Source of the DNA: Metabacillus malikii
GTDB lineage: Bacteria; Bacillota; Bacilli; Bacillales; Bacillaceae
Length of the DNA stretch: 64,000 bases
NCBI RefSeq assembly: GCF_030813355.1
Contig: NZ_JAUSUD010000015.1
Location: 1-64,000, forward strand
Direction of reading: 5' to 3'
Both the position numbers and the translations under genes were made by a program. This document shows positions 10,201 to 20,303 of the stretch, piece by piece (the stretch's first letter is position 1; each line of letters opens with the position of its first letter). The notes below the pieces were generated by a model that ran no database searches, was not told where the DNA came from, and was given only the letters and a program-made list of their open reading frames with translations.

Positions 10201-11743
10201 TGGATTATTAACAGACTCTGGAGTATATGAAGATCCAAATGCGGAATTATTGAGAACTGAATTTTATAAAAGATTAAGATACCTATTTAAATTTAGTAAT
10301 CAATTAAATTTATTTGCCGAGGAAAGCTTAGCTCACGTAGCTACCTACTGCATAAACATATTTGGAGAAAAGAAAGAGCGCACAAATTTTAATTTTATTT
10401 GTAATTTATATCATCCTAAGACAATAGATGAGTGTTTTATTTATGATGGTTCTTATAAGCCTTTACTAAAGACAAAAGATCAAAAGTGGGAGTTGAAGGG
10501 GCATATTGAAAGAATTATCCCAGTAAATGATGATTTATTAGAATTATTCAGTGAAGTATTTGAAGGTAGTAACTCTAAGAATCCATCTGTAAGAATACCG
10601 ATGATTCATAATAAAAGCATTCTTGATGTCATTTCTCGGTTTAAGCAAGAAGAAAGATTGGGAGATTTATCAGAAGAGTTAATGATTACCACGATGTTTC
10701 ATGAAACTGATTCCCAAAATAATGGAATAATAAACAGGAATGTTACAATTCCTGAGAATATAAATCAAATGGTGCTTTCAGGGCCACATTATTATGTAGC
10801 AACTCCTTTTAATAAACAACCAAGAGAAAATTGTAGAAGTAAAGGGGATTATGAAGTTATTGATTTAACCCAATTTCAAGATAAAGAGTTACCTAGAACC
10901 CTTTACACAACTACAGATTCTACATTTAGCCAGGTGCCTAAATTTAGAGGAGTTCCGAGTACGAATTATTATAGATATGCTGGAAGAGCAATGGCTCAAT
11001 CAACCAATGAAAGAACTCTTATATCAGCACTAATACCACCGAATTTAGTTCATACAAATGGTACAGTTAGTATTGCATTTAAGGATGAAGAAAAATTACT
11101 CGTATTTTTAGGATTGAGTCATTCAATTGTGTATGATGGGTTAGTAAAAATTATAGGAAAATCAAATATATATGGTGATGTACTTCGTTTGTTACCTATT
11201 CCAAAATTACAACCCAAACTAAAACAATTAATCCTACATAGGACTCTAAGATTAAATTGCCTTACACAAGAATATTCAGATATATGGGAACGGCATTTTT
11301 CGGAAGCTTTCTTAGAAGATAATTTTTCCAAAAAAGATAATAGATTAACTAATATATCTATTGCAAAAAAACATTGGAATAATGAAGTACCACTTAGAAA
11401 TCCATTTGAAAGAAGATTGGCTTTGGTCGAATTAGATGTGCTTGCAGCGATTGCTTTTAATATTGACTTTGAAGAATTATACACATTGTATGAAACACAA
11501 TTCCCATTGACAAATTCATATGAAAAAGAAACATATTATGATCAAAATGGTAAAATTGTTTTCACGAAAAATAGGACTTTGCCGCATGTCGGGCTTGATA
11601 AGTCGGAATGGGAAAAAATAATGGAAATTAGACAATTAAGTGATATGCCAAAGGAATTGAGTAATTATATTCCTCCTTTTACTCAAAGTAATAGAATTGT
11701 TGATATGGAAAATGCCTATAATTACTTTCTAAAAATATTATAA
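7238..11743 (+). CDS. N6-adenine DNA methyltransferase, DrmMI/PglX-like
   Basis: This 1501-residue protein contains a gamma-class amino-methyltransferase core. The SAM-binding motif I reads CEPAMGSGAF near residues 555-564, and the catalytic motif IV reads NPPW near 892-895. The 330 residues between them are an inserted helical region. The N-terminal 500 residues are family-specific and carry no nuclease motif I can verify; the C-terminal 500 probably recognise the target. Similar large methylases occur as DrmMI in class 1 DISARM and PglX in BREX, where they mark host DNA. There is no separate specificity subunit, so one chain probably both reads and methylates. It starts 11 bases after the helicase, with TAAGGAG. 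Confidence 0.85.
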   Translation: MAIDLTGITNVNEFYSHHYLDSLLEGDLKGLYKKWAETDDRSPYEKLSGIANKYFKAKTDGFNEKKPEDRIEITRKFHINFLEALGYETKQVIKYSEDGQAIPVITSEKRDGNEYLWVLETVFWSDDISVFEQPLVLENNEDEISWFDDSIDMAIQQVFRLDEPPRWIVLLAGQMVYLIDRNKWGQGKYLLFDLDELFGRKQPETLKATAALLSKDALAPDEGNVLHDELDENSHKHAFSVSEDLKYGIRRAVELIGNEFIHYRSKVAKQKIYGDEELADKLTKESLTYLYRLLFLFYAESRSEELNVVPMKSEEYRLGYSLETLRELEQAPLTTEASREGYFFHESLTTLFKIVNDGFGYDDQFEIDYESGKYVDFGFKIDGLQSPLFNPKETPLLSSVKFRNFVLQEVIQLLSLSKEGSKQRGRISYAQLGINQLGAVYEGLLSYSGFFAQETLYEVKPENVSSTDETGQSYFVPESNIEQYKDEEFVLFKDDDGLQRRKKYERGSFIFRLAGRDREKSASYYTPEVLTKSLVKYSLKDLLKSKTADEVLDLTICEPAMGSGAFLNEAINQLADAYLERKQKELGEVIKPENYAHEKQRVKAYLATNNIYGVDLNSTAVELAKVSIWLNTIYEGAKTPWFTPKFATGNSLIGAKFNVISNEDLLNENYQYIPLNNLNQVKTGFIFQFLIPDIGMVSYENDKNIKQYYKSNIENIKEWRKNFHNDFSKESVKNLNEISIRISEVWKRLLKSRKTLIKKTREHINVYGQYSLESEDRRTSIEQKEKLKEELLIYSTSPYKALKLILDYWCSLWFWPVDNIKHLPTWDEYLLDISAILDAVEGVGVNIDDLKSVVPRLSIVDELSLKYKFIHWEVEFPEVFYQKNGFDLIVGNPPWLKPKWSEKDVLSDFSPICSLRKLSAKEINAVKEEIFRNKNNYDLYFNELIEYLGIVSFGKAKINYPNIGRSSVNLYKLFILKSFELINNSGTVGLLTDSGVYEDPNAELLRTEFYKRLRYLFKFSNQLNLFAEESLAHVATYCINIFGEKKERTNFNFICNLYHPKTIDECFIYDGSYKPLLKTKDQKWELKGHIERIIPVNDDLLELFSEVFEGSNSKNPSVRIPMIHNKSILDVISRFKQEERLGDLSEELMITTMFHETDSQNNGIINRNVTIPENINQMVLSGPHYYVATPFNKQPRENCRSKGDYEVIDLTQFQDKELPRTLYTTTDSTFSQVPKFRGVPSTNYYRYAGRAMAQSTNERTLISALIPPNLVHTNGTVSIAFKDEEKLLVFLGLSHSIVYDGLVKIIGKSNIYGDVLRLLPIPKLQPKLKQLILHRTLRLNCLTQEYSDIWERHFSEAFLEDNFSKKDNRLTNISIAKKHWNNEVPLRNPFERRLALVELDVLAAIAFNIDFEELYTLYETQFPLTNSYEKETYYDQNGKIVFTKNRTLPHVGLDKSEWEKIMEIRQLSDMPKELSNYIPPFTQSNRIVDMENAYNYFLKIL

Positions 11744-11765
11744 CAATTTGATTGGAGGGTAGAAA

Positions 11766-14700
11766 ATGATTCCATCTATTCTTGCTAGTGAAGTAAAAAG
11801 AACGGTCTTAGATTATTTGGATACTACCTTTAGCTTTCAAGACGACTCTTTATCCGAGCATCTAAAAGACTTTTTATTGAATTCAGATGAAAAAATGTTT
11901 AAGGGGCCTTATGTTTCAGTTAGGCTCCCTTATCGTAAAGCGGAGGAAGGTAAAAAGAATTTAACTATTTATCCTCCTTTTACACCATATGTACATCAAT
12001 TACGTTCTTTTGAGAGATTATCTAGTCGAAACCAACAACCTAAACCAACTCTAGTAACAACAGGTACAGGGTCAGGTAAGACAGAGTGTTTCTCATATCC
12101 AATTTTAGATTATTGTTATCATCAACGTGAAGCTGGAATAAAGGCAATAATTTTGTATCCAATGAATGCTTTGGCGTCAGATCAGGCAAAGCGGTTAGCA
12201 GAAATGATTCATAATGACCAGGAAAACCTTGGTCATATTCGTGTTGGTATGTATGTAGGGGGAAATGGTACATATAAACAGATGGGAAAAGACCATGTAA
12301 TTGATGACCGTGATACACTGCGTAAAAACCCACCTGATATTTTATTAACAAATTACAAAATGTTGGATTATTTGCTTATACGTCCTGAGGACCGTCAATT
12401 ATGGCAAAACAATGAAGAGGGCATGCTTAAGTATTTAGTGTTAGATGAGTTGCATACTTATGATGGAGCTCAAGGTTCGGATGTTGCAAATTTGATTCGA
12501 AGACTGAAAGCACGCCTTAACATTAATAATGGAAATGTAGCAATGGTTGGGACTTCAGCTACAATCGCTAGTGAGGACGAAGCTTCTATTAAATCCTTAA
12601 CAGACTTTGCAAGTGATATATTTGGTGAAGAATTTAATGAAGATAGTGTTATTTTGGAAGATAGAATTGAATTAGATGATTTTTTAGATTTTGAAACAAA
12701 GTACTATGAACTACCTAATGATTTAGAAAAATTAACTCATGATGTAGGTGAGTCTCAAGACAGCTTTATTCGTTCGCAAATAAAAGCTTGGTTTGGTAAA
12801 GAAGTAATGAATACTGTCCAGTTAGGTAAGGCACTAAAACAGCATAGGTTTCTTGAATCAATGTTGTCTTCTTTCCATAATGAAATACTAGATATTGATG
12901 AGCTTATTGATAAGCTCTCTAAGAGAGATCCGGAATTTGCATCAAAATCCAAGGATCGTCAACAGGAAATAATTCACTCATTTATCACGCTTATATCTGC
13001 AGCTAGGTTATTAGATGGTGAAAGAATGATTCCATTTCTACAAGTACAAGTTCAAATTTGGATACGTGAAATGCGACGCTTGATGCGTAAAGTAAGTAAC
13101 AAGCCTGAGTTTTACTGGAAAGATGGGAATAAGCCAATAGATAAAGTGGGTTTACCAATGTATTATTGCCGGGAATGCGGACATTCTGGATGGTTAACAT
13201 ACCCAATTGATGGTAGCGGTCCTCTACAAAAGGATTCAACATCAATTTATAATAAGTTTTTCGATAAAAGCCGTTTTATCAGTTACATCTATATAGATGA
13301 TGGTGAAGAAATTTATGTAGATGATCAGCAGCAAATGACTGAAAAGGTATTTCTTAATCCTAAGGACTTGTCTATTCAATCAGAGCAAAATAAAGATGGG
13401 AATTATGTTCCAGTTGTCATAAGGGAAGCTAAGGTAACTAACACAAAGCCACCAAAGGATAGACATTGTTGTCCTAAGTGCGATGCTGAAGATTCAGTTA
13501 TTATTACGGGGTCCCAAGCCGCTAGTCTAGCTTCAGTAGCTATTAGTCATTTATACACTTCACCATTTAATGAAGATAAAAAATTACTTGTATTTACAGA
13601 TTCCGTTCAGGATGCATCTCACCGTGCAAGCTTTTTTGAAAATAGAACTTATCGTTTTAACTTCCGTACGGCATTACAAACAGCCGTAGAATCATTGGAT
13701 GGCCCAATGACTCTCAAACAACTACCAGAACATTTCTATACCTTTTGGATGAATCGGTTTAAAGAGGAGAAGGGAATTAAGAATCCAGTTCAACATTTTA
13801 CGGCTACGTTTATGCCACCTGACTTAAAAGAAGAACCAGTTTATAAAAAGTTCATAAAAAGTAAGACTGAAATTCTTCCTGATGAATTAGAAGCAATATT
13901 AAGAAAAAGGCTATCATGGGAAATTACGATGGAATATGGTTTTAGTGCTAGGATCGGTAGAACACTGGACAAAGTGAGAAGTTCTATTGTTTATTTTGAT
14001 CCAGCTAAAATAAATATTATTTCCAATAAGTTTACTACTCTTTTATCTGGTGATTATGGCCACGTAACTGATTTAGGGGAAGAGAAGATCAAGCAATTTG
14101 TTCTAGGTCTTCTAACGAGAGTGAAATTTAGAGGTGGAATAGAACACGAATTTTTATCACACTATCGCTACGATCAGAAGGGGAATACGTATCTATTAAG
14201 AAAAGAAAGAAACAAATATATGTCACCAATCGGCGGGGCTGTGCCGCACTTTCTAACAGATGATAAAAATAGTAAGAATTTTGATTCCATTGTTACGGGA
14301 GGAAACCGAAATTCATGGGCAGTTGATTGGATGGGTCGAAGCTTATCACAAAGACTCTCTATTCAAGATATGAACAAATTATATGTTCAATTTGTGGAAT
14401 ATGCTAGAGAAGCTGGAATTTTGGATAAAGTGACAAGAGGTAATATTTCCAACTACGGGATAAGACCAGAATCCCTTTATATCACCACTGAAACCAAGGG
14501 TATCATTTGTGATAAATGTGGGTATCGCTTAACAATCGGAAATGATGAACAATCTATTTGGATTGGTGCAACATGCCGTCGTTATCAGTGTAGAGGTCAC
14601 TATGTTATCGATAATGATGAACGGCAAAGTTTTTACCGTGATCTTTATTCAAAAGGTAATATACAAAGAATATACACTGAAGAACATACTGGACTACTTG

Positions 14701-17700
14701 AAAGGTCAAAAAGAGAAGAAGTTGAACGTTTGTTTAAGTCGAAACAAGGTGAGACATATGCTGATGCTCCGAACCTTCTCACATGTACTCCTACACTTGA
14801 AATGGGGATTGATGTTGGTGATTTATCTGCAACTATGTTAAATTCTGTTCCGCCAACAACAGCAAATTATGTTCAACGAATAGGTCGTGCTGGACGTAAA
14901 ACTGGGAATTCTTTAATTATAACAATGTCTAAGGCGCAAAAACATGATTTATACTTTTATGCTGAACCCAAGACTATGATGGCAGGTCATGTAGCTCCTC
15001 CTGGAAGCTATTTAGATGCACCCGAAATATTAAAGCGTCACTTCTTTGCTTATTGTATGGACACGTGGGCAAGAGATGATCATAAAGCAAAAAATTTACC
15101 TAATAAAGTACAAATGATGCTTACTCAATATAAAAAAGGTGAATTTCCGAATACATTTATTAAGTTCTATGAAAAAGAAAAATCAAATCTAATAAATAAT
15201 TTTACAGCCCTTTATGAAGGGATTTTATCTGCTTCTAACAATGAAATGCTCAAAGAGTATGTAAAGCAAAATGTATTAGAAAGCTCTATTGTACATGTTA
15301 TTACTAAAACAGAGAAAGAATTAGAAAAGTTAAAGAAATTATCCTCTAGTATTAGGACAGAAATGAAAAAGTTAGAAGTAAACAAACTAGTAATTGAAGA
15401 TTTTGACATTAAGATTAAGGAATTGGAGAATGAACGGAAACTTGTATTTCGTATGATGAATGAAATTAAAGAGAAATATCCTTTAGAACTTTTCACAAAT
15501 GAAGGCTTGTTACCGAACTATGCCTTTCCAGAAAGCGGTATAAAGTTAAAGGCTATTATAAAGAAAAGACGTTTAAATGAAGAAGATGATCCCTACGAAG
15601 TGTTTGAGTTATTAAGACCTGCAAGATCAGCATTACGAGAGTTCGCTCCTTATAATACTTTTTATGCTTCAAGAAGGAAAATACTAATAGATCAAGTGGA
15701 CACAGGTGGGATAAAAAACCCAAAGATTGAGGAATGGAAGTTCTGTAATAATTGTTCACATACAGAATTAGTAACGGAATCCCATTATAAAACGGCATGT
15801 CCTAAGTGTGGTAGTACTGCCTGGGAAGATAAAGGTCAAAATCGACAAATGTTAAAACTTGAATATTTTGAATCAAAGACAGATGAAGTAGCTAGTTCAA
15901 CTATAGATGAAGGTGATGAGCGTGAGAACATAAGGTTCCATATTCAACATTTCTTTGATATCAATAAAAATCAAGATAGTAAAGCATATGTAATTGATGA
16001 TATACCTTTTGGGTATGAATATTTAAATGAAGTAAAGATGAAAGAAATTAATTTCGGTTATCAACAAAATTTAACTTTAAATAACAAAATGGATATAGCC
16101 GGAGATGAAGTTTCTAAAACTGGATTTAGAGTGTGTAAAGACTGTGGGATTGTAGAGAAACCGATATTTATAGAGGGACATAAACAACCAAGACATCGAT
16201 ATAATTGTAAGTACAACCAGCAAAATCAAGATCAAAAAGAAGCATGGACAGATGTAGTGTTGTATAGAGAAATCACATCCGAAGCAATAAGAATGTTAGT
16301 GCCTGTATCTACAACTCAGCAATCCGATAAACTGTTAACTTTTAAAGCATGTTTGGAACTTGGTTTAAGAGAATTCTATAAAGGAAATCCAGGACATTTA
16401 TTTGTTAGAGATCATTTTGAACCAGTTCAGGGTGAGGAACATGGAAGCCGTCACTATTTAGTTATCTATGATGAAGTACCAGGTGGTACTGGTTATTTAA
16501 AGAATCTTGTAGAAACGAACACGTTTATGGAAGTATTACAGAAAGCATACGATGCATTAGTTGTATGCGAATGTCAAAATGATGAGAATAAAGATGGATG
16601 TTATCGTTGTTTATATGCTTATCAGAACCAGTTTGAGATTGATTCAATTTCAAGAACTCAAGGAATTGAATTGTTAAAACAAATTTTGGATCAGAGAGAT
16701 AAGTTGGAAGCGACTAGTACCTTATCAAATGTTACTATTGATAGCCTTGTTGAAAGTGAGCTTGAAGAGAGATTTTTAAATAACTTTAAAGCATATATTA
16801 ATTCACTGAATATTGGCAACTTATGGGTTCAAACCATCTATCAAGGTAAGCAAAGCTTTGAATTTACATTGGATAATGAAAACTGGTGGAGACTCGTACC
16901 ACAAGTTGAGTTAAACAGAGATGATAATGTGTTGATCTCTAGCAGGCCAGATTTTATATTTTATCCAATTAACCAGGATCGTGATGTAAATCCAATTGCG
17001 ATTTTCTTAGATGGATTTAAGTATCACGTAAAGCCGGATGAAAGAAGAGGAGAAATAGGACAAGATATTCGTAAAAGAATGGCTATTAGAGATTCTCAAC
17101 AGTATTTGGTATGGACTCTTTCATGGGATGATGTCGAAGAGTTTAGCACCCATTCTGATGCACAAAGTTTGTTGTTAACACCTGATGAGGTCAAAAAAGT
17201 TTATCAATATAATAAGATATTAAAAAACCCCCTCCAGGATGATGCTAATTCGTTAATTACTAAGAATAAAGTAGATCAACTTATTACGCTATTAAAGAAT
17301 CCAAAAAGGGAAAACTGGGAAAAATTCGCTATGGTAATTATCTTTAGTATGCTAATAAATCGTCCAAGAATTTCCGATGATTATGGATTAACTAAAATTA
17401 GAGAAATAGCAACATCTGAAGTGAAACCCAAAATTGATGTCGCAGATGATGCACCAGCAGGAGATTTCTTTTATATACCTAGAAATAAGTTTTCGGAAAA
17501 TGAAATATTTAAAGGCTTTTTCTTAGTACCTGCTCAGGAATATCAACAATTATATCTATTAATGAAAGGTGCAGAAGGATTCCTAAATCCAAAAGCAATT
17601 GAAGGGATTATCAGGCTAGAAGATGATTTCACAAATAGGAATTTAGATGATTTTAAGCGCACATGGAATGAATTCTGGAGACTAAGTAACTTACTCCAGT

Positions 17701-18074
17701 TCTTACCAAATGTATATCAAGTTTCAAGAGAATTAATCGAAGAATTTGGGGATGATCTATCACTCGAAACGCAAACGAACAATGATATCTCTGAAGAATG
17801 GTTGGAACGTTTTGAAATAGTAGATGAAAGTTGTGAAGGAATCCTTCATGAATTAATGGAAAATCAAACTCATGTACCAGAAGTAGGCTATGAAGTTGCA
17901 TCAAATCAAGGAACGGTGGGAGAACTGGAGCTTGCATGGGAAGATAAAAAAGTAGGTGTTTTACTTGATGAAGACGAGGATGTACTAAGAATTCTTAAGG
18001 AAAAACATTGGCAAGTATTTTTATTGACCGAGGTAGAACAGAATGTAACATTATTATTAGATAGTCTAAATTAG
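11766..18074 (+). CDS. Giant DEAD/H helicase with DUF1998 and nuclease-like C-terminus
   Basis: A 2102-residue fusion. Walker A (TGTGSGKTE) is near residues 99-107, the DEAH-equivalent DELH near 227, and motif VI (QRIGRAGR) near 1037. Zinc-type cysteine pairs occur near 470, 570, 915, 1327 and 1458. DUF1998 follows: YDEVPGGTGYL near 1568, then a Cys cluster ending CYRCLYAYQNQ near 1615, as in MrfA-type helicases. In class 1 DISARM the helicase (DrmA) and DUF1998 protein (DrmB) are separate; here they lie in one chain. A further segment (about 1650-1800) has RPDFIF, FLDGFKYH and DIRKRMA spaced like a Vsr/PD-(D/E)XK nuclease fold. The last 300 residues are unassigned. Helicase and DUF1998 calls are firm; the nuclease call is inference. 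Confidence 0.85.
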   Translation: MIPSILASEVKRTVLDYLDTTFSFQDDSLSEHLKDFLLNSDEKMFKGPYVSVRLPYRKAEEGKKNLTIYPPFTPYVHQLRSFERLSSRNQQPKPTLVTTGTGSGKTECFSYPILDYCYHQREAGIKAIILYPMNALASDQAKRLAEMIHNDQENLGHIRVGMYVGGNGTYKQMGKDHVIDDRDTLRKNPPDILLTNYKMLDYLLIRPEDRQLWQNNEEGMLKYLVLDELHTYDGAQGSDVANLIRRLKARLNINNGNVAMVGTSATIASEDEASIKSLTDFASDIFGEEFNEDSVILEDRIELDDFLDFETKYYELPNDLEKLTHDVGESQDSFIRSQIKAWFGKEVMNTVQLGKALKQHRFLESMLSSFHNEILDIDELIDKLSKRDPEFASKSKDRQQEIIHSFITLISAARLLDGERMIPFLQVQVQIWIREMRRLMRKVSNKPEFYWKDGNKPIDKVGLPMYYCRECGHSGWLTYPIDGSGPLQKDSTSIYNKFFDKSRFISYIYIDDGEEIYVDDQQQMTEKVFLNPKDLSIQSEQNKDGNYVPVVIREAKVTNTKPPKDRHCCPKCDAEDSVIITGSQAASLASVAISHLYTSPFNEDKKLLVFTDSVQDASHRASFFENRTYRFNFRTALQTAVESLDGPMTLKQLPEHFYTFWMNRFKEEKGIKNPVQHFTATFMPPDLKEEPVYKKFIKSKTEILPDELEAILRKRLSWEITMEYGFSARIGRTLDKVRSSIVYFDPAKINIISNKFTTLLSGDYGHVTDLGEEKIKQFVLGLLTRVKFRGGIEHEFLSHYRYDQKGNTYLLRKERNKYMSPIGGAVPHFLTDDKNSKNFDSIVTGGNRNSWAVDWMGRSLSQRLSIQDMNKLYVQFVEYAREAGILDKVTRGNISNYGIRPESLYITTETKGIICDKCGYRLTIGNDEQSIWIGATCRRYQCRGHYVIDNDERQSFYRDLYSKGNIQRIYTEEHTGLLERSKREEVERLFKSKQGETYADAPNLLTCTPTLEMGIDVGDLSATMLNSVPPTTANYVQRIGRAGRKTGNSLIITMSKAQKHDLYFYAEPKTMMAGHVAPPGSYLDAPEILKRHFFAYCMDTWARDDHKAKNLPNKVQMMLTQYKKGEFPNTFIKFYEKEKSNLINNFTALYEGILSASNNEMLKEYVKQNVLESSIVHVITKTEKELEKLKKLSSSIRTEMKKLEVNKLVIEDFDIKIKELENERKLVFRMMNEIKEKYPLELFTNEGLLPNYAFPESGIKLKAIIKKRRLNEEDDPYEVFELLRPARSALREFAPYNTFYASRRKILIDQVDTGGIKNPKIEEWKFCNNCSHTELVTESHYKTACPKCGSTAWEDKGQNRQMLKLEYFESKTDEVASSTIDEGDERENIRFHIQHFFDINKNQDSKAYVIDDIPFGYEYLNEVKMKEINFGYQQNLTLNNKMDIAGDEVSKTGFRVCKDCGIVEKPIFIEGHKQPRHRYNCKYNQQNQDQKEAWTDVVLYREITSEAIRMLVPVSTTQQSDKLLTFKACLELGLREFYKGNPGHLFVRDHFEPVQGEEHGSRHYLVIYDEVPGGTGYLKNLVETNTFMEVLQKAYDALVVCECQNDENKDGCYRCLYAYQNQFEIDSISRTQGIELLKQILDQRDKLEATSTLSNVTIDSLVESELEERFLNNFKAYINSLNIGNLWVQTIYQGKQSFEFTLDNENWWRLVPQVELNRDDNVLISSRPDFIFYPINQDRDVNPIAIFLDGFKYHVKPDERRGEIGQDIRKRMAIRDSQQYLVWTLSWDDVEEFSTHSDAQSLLLTPDEVKKVYQYNKILKNPLQDDANSLITKNKVDQLITLLKNPKRENWEKFAMVIIFSMLINRPRISDDYGLTKIREIATSEVKPKIDVADDAPAGDFFYIPRNKFSENEIFKGFFLVPAQEYQQLYLLMKGAEGFLNPKAIEGIIRLEDDFTNRNLDDFKRTWNEFWRLSNLLQFLPNVYQVSRELIEEFGDDLSLETQTNNDISEEWLERFEIVDESCEGILHELMENQTHVPEVGYEVASNQGTVGELELAWEDKKVGVLLDEDEDVLRILKEKHWQVFLLTEVEQNVTLLLDSLN

Positions 18075-18090
18075 AAAGGGGGAGGAGTAA

Positions 18091-20238
18091 TTGCCAAAGA
18101 TAGCTATTGGTGCAGAATTCTTAAAAGCGATGTCTAATATCCCAAAGTCAGAGCAGAAGAGAGTTCGTGAGTTCACTGAGAAGTTTAGAAAAGATCCTAC
18201 TCAATCTAGCATTAATTATGAACCAATTCATGATGTTAAAGATAAGAAAGTAAGAACAGTTAGGATAGGATTATCTTACCGAGCAGTAGTGCTTCACCCA
18301 CCTAAAGGAGATGTGTATATTCTTGTTTGGGTGGACCATCATGATGAAGCGATGAGATGGGCTAAAAATAAAGTGTTTGAAATTAATAGTGAAACTGGTG
18401 GATTACAAATAATTGACACAGAAATTATTGAGAAAGAACAACTTGAAAATGAAGTTGCCGATGAAGTAGAAGAAAGTAATAAGGAAGAAAATCAGAAATA
18501 TTTATTATTCGATGAGTTTACTGATAAACAACTTCAAAAAATAGGTGTTCCAAGATTATTATTACCTTCGATTCGCAAACTAGAAAATGAAGAAGAGTTA
18601 GAACAGATTAGAGAACATTTACCAGACGAAGCATATGAAGGATTACTCTCCCTAGCTGCGGGATTTAGTTTTGAAGAAACGTTAGATGAACTTGGGAGAG
18701 AACCTGATAATGAAGAAATTGATCCTGATGATTTTGAAAAGGCTCTAGAAAATCCAGATACAAAGAGAAGGTTTGCAACTGTAACTTCTAATGAGGATTT
18801 GCTCGATATGTTGAATGCACCTTTGGAAAAATGGAGAGTATTTCTTCACCCAACACAGGAGAAAATTGTGAAAAATAAAAATAGAGGCCCAGTTCGTGTT
18901 TTAGGTGGAGCTGGAACGGGAAAAACTGTTGCAGCAATGCACCGGGCGAAATTTTTAGTTGAAGAAGTGTTTACAAATACATCAGAAAGTATCATCTTTT
19001 TAACTTTTACTGCAAATTTAGCAAAGGTAATTAATAATCAGTTAGATTCTATTGTTCCAGAATCTTTAAGAAAACGAATCGTAGTCACAACAGTGCATAG
19101 TCTAGCTAATCGTATACTGAAGAGATATGACGAAAACTTTCAAACTGTTTCCTCACGTGAGGTTAGAGAACAGGTGAAACACGCGTGGGAAATTGCAGTA
19201 TCTACTGAAGAATTAGGCTTTGATGAATCATTCTATCGTGAAGAATGGGAAGATGTTGTTCAACGTAACGGCATTTCATCGGAGAAAGAATATCTAAGAG
19301 CAAAAAGAATTGGAAGAGGTACTAGAATATCTCGACTACAACGTAAACAGATATGGAAAGTTTTTGAGGACTACCGTAGCTATCTAAACAGGCATAACAT
19401 TAAAGAATGGGTGGATGTTGTACGAGAAGCCCGAATGGTTGTAGAGCGCAATGATGTTGTATTGCCCTATAAAGCTGCAATTATTGATGAGGCCCAGGAT
19501 CTGCACCAAGAAGACTATAAGTTAATTCGTACAATTATTCCCGAAGGTCCAAATGACTTATTTATAGTAGGTGATACGCATCAACGTATCTATAAAAATA
19601 AAGTCGTACTAAGTCATAGCGGAATAAATGTTCGAGGTGGGCGGTCTAAAAGATTAAAAGTTAATTATCGAACAACAGAACAGATTAGAAAGTGGGCCGT
19701 TTCGATAATTGAAGGTTTACCATATGATGATTTAGATGAAGGTTTGGATGATCAAAAAGGGTACAAGTCCTTGTTATATGGTTTAGATCCAGAAATTCGA
19801 AGCTTTAGTACTTTGGAGGAAGAGTTAAGTTTTATTAAAGACTTTGTCCAAAATGCAATCATGAATCAAGTTGAATTATCGAACCTATGTTTAGTTACAA
19901 GGTCTAACAAATTGATTGAAGATGTTTACGAACCATTTTTTAAAAAAGAAGGCATTGCATCAGTTATCTTAAATCCTAATGATACAAATCAAGGTGAAGG
20001 TATTCGCTTAGCTACTATGCATAGAGTTAAGGGTTTAGAATTCTCTCATATGATTATAGCATCCGTAAATGCTGGAATCATGCCACCAAAAAATGTACTA
20101 GTAAAAGCTGCAGATGAGGTTTCAAGAATTGATATTATTCAGAGAGAAAAATCATTGCTTTATGTGGCTGCAACACGTGCTAGAGACTATTTAGTTGTCA
20201 CTTCATACGGAGAGAAGAGTGAGTTGTTGCAAGGGTAG
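18091..20238 (+). CDS. UvrD-type SF1 helicase with RelE/ParE-like N-terminus
   Basis: The 715-residue product starts at TTG after a strong GGGGGAGGAG site. Residues 1-95 resemble a RelE/ParE toxin fold (basic helices, then VRTVRIGLSYRAVVLHPP and VYILVWVDHHDEAMRWA). Residues about 100-240 are acidic and linker-like. The SF1 helicase follows with Walker A (GGAGTGKTVA) near 272, DEAQD near 465, VNYRTT near 526, TMHRVKGLEF near 642 and VAATRAR near 691. All UvrD motifs are intact, so ATPase activity is likely. It lies 16 bases after the DUF1998 helicase in the same operon. Whether the toxin-like module cleaves RNA or only binds a partner cannot be read from sequence. Confidence 0.8.
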   Translation: MPKIAIGAEFLKAMSNIPKSEQKRVREFTEKFRKDPTQSSINYEPIHDVKDKKVRTVRIGLSYRAVVLHPPKGDVYILVWVDHHDEAMRWAKNKVFEINSETGGLQIIDTEIIEKEQLENEVADEVEESNKEENQKYLLFDEFTDKQLQKIGVPRLLLPSIRKLENEEELEQIREHLPDEAYEGLLSLAAGFSFEETLDELGREPDNEEIDPDDFEKALENPDTKRRFATVTSNEDLLDMLNAPLEKWRVFLHPTQEKIVKNKNRGPVRVLGGAGTGKTVAAMHRAKFLVEEVFTNTSESIIFLTFTANLAKVINNQLDSIVPESLRKRIVVTTVHSLANRILKRYDENFQTVSSREVREQVKHAWEIAVSTEELGFDESFYREEWEDVVQRNGISSEKEYLRAKRIGRGTRISRLQRKQIWKVFEDYRSYLNRHNIKEWVDVVREARMVVERNDVVLPYKAAIIDEAQDLHQEDYKLIRTIIPEGPNDLFIVGDTHQRIYKNKVVLSHSGINVRGGRSKRLKVNYRTTEQIRKWAVSIIEGLPYDDLDEGLDDQKGYKSLLYGLDPEIRSFSTLEEELSFIKDFVQNAIMNQVELSNLCLVTRSNKLIEDVYEPFFKKEGIASVILNPNDTNQGEGIRLATMHRVKGLEFSHMIIASVNAGIMPPKNVLVKAADEVSRIDIIQREKSLLYVAATRARDYLVVTSYGEKSELLQG

Positions 20239-20303
20239 TATAACTAAAAGTTAAAATTAACAGGTGATAGTTTATTAATTAGCTTGAATGTGGGGAGGTT
20301 AAT

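Noticed and set aside
7238-18074. Reading the locus as a BREX system because the methylase resembles PglX
   Set aside because: No PglZ phosphatase, BrxC ATPase or BrxL/Lon gene is present; SNF2, DUF1998 and PLD genes point to DISARM-like systems instead.
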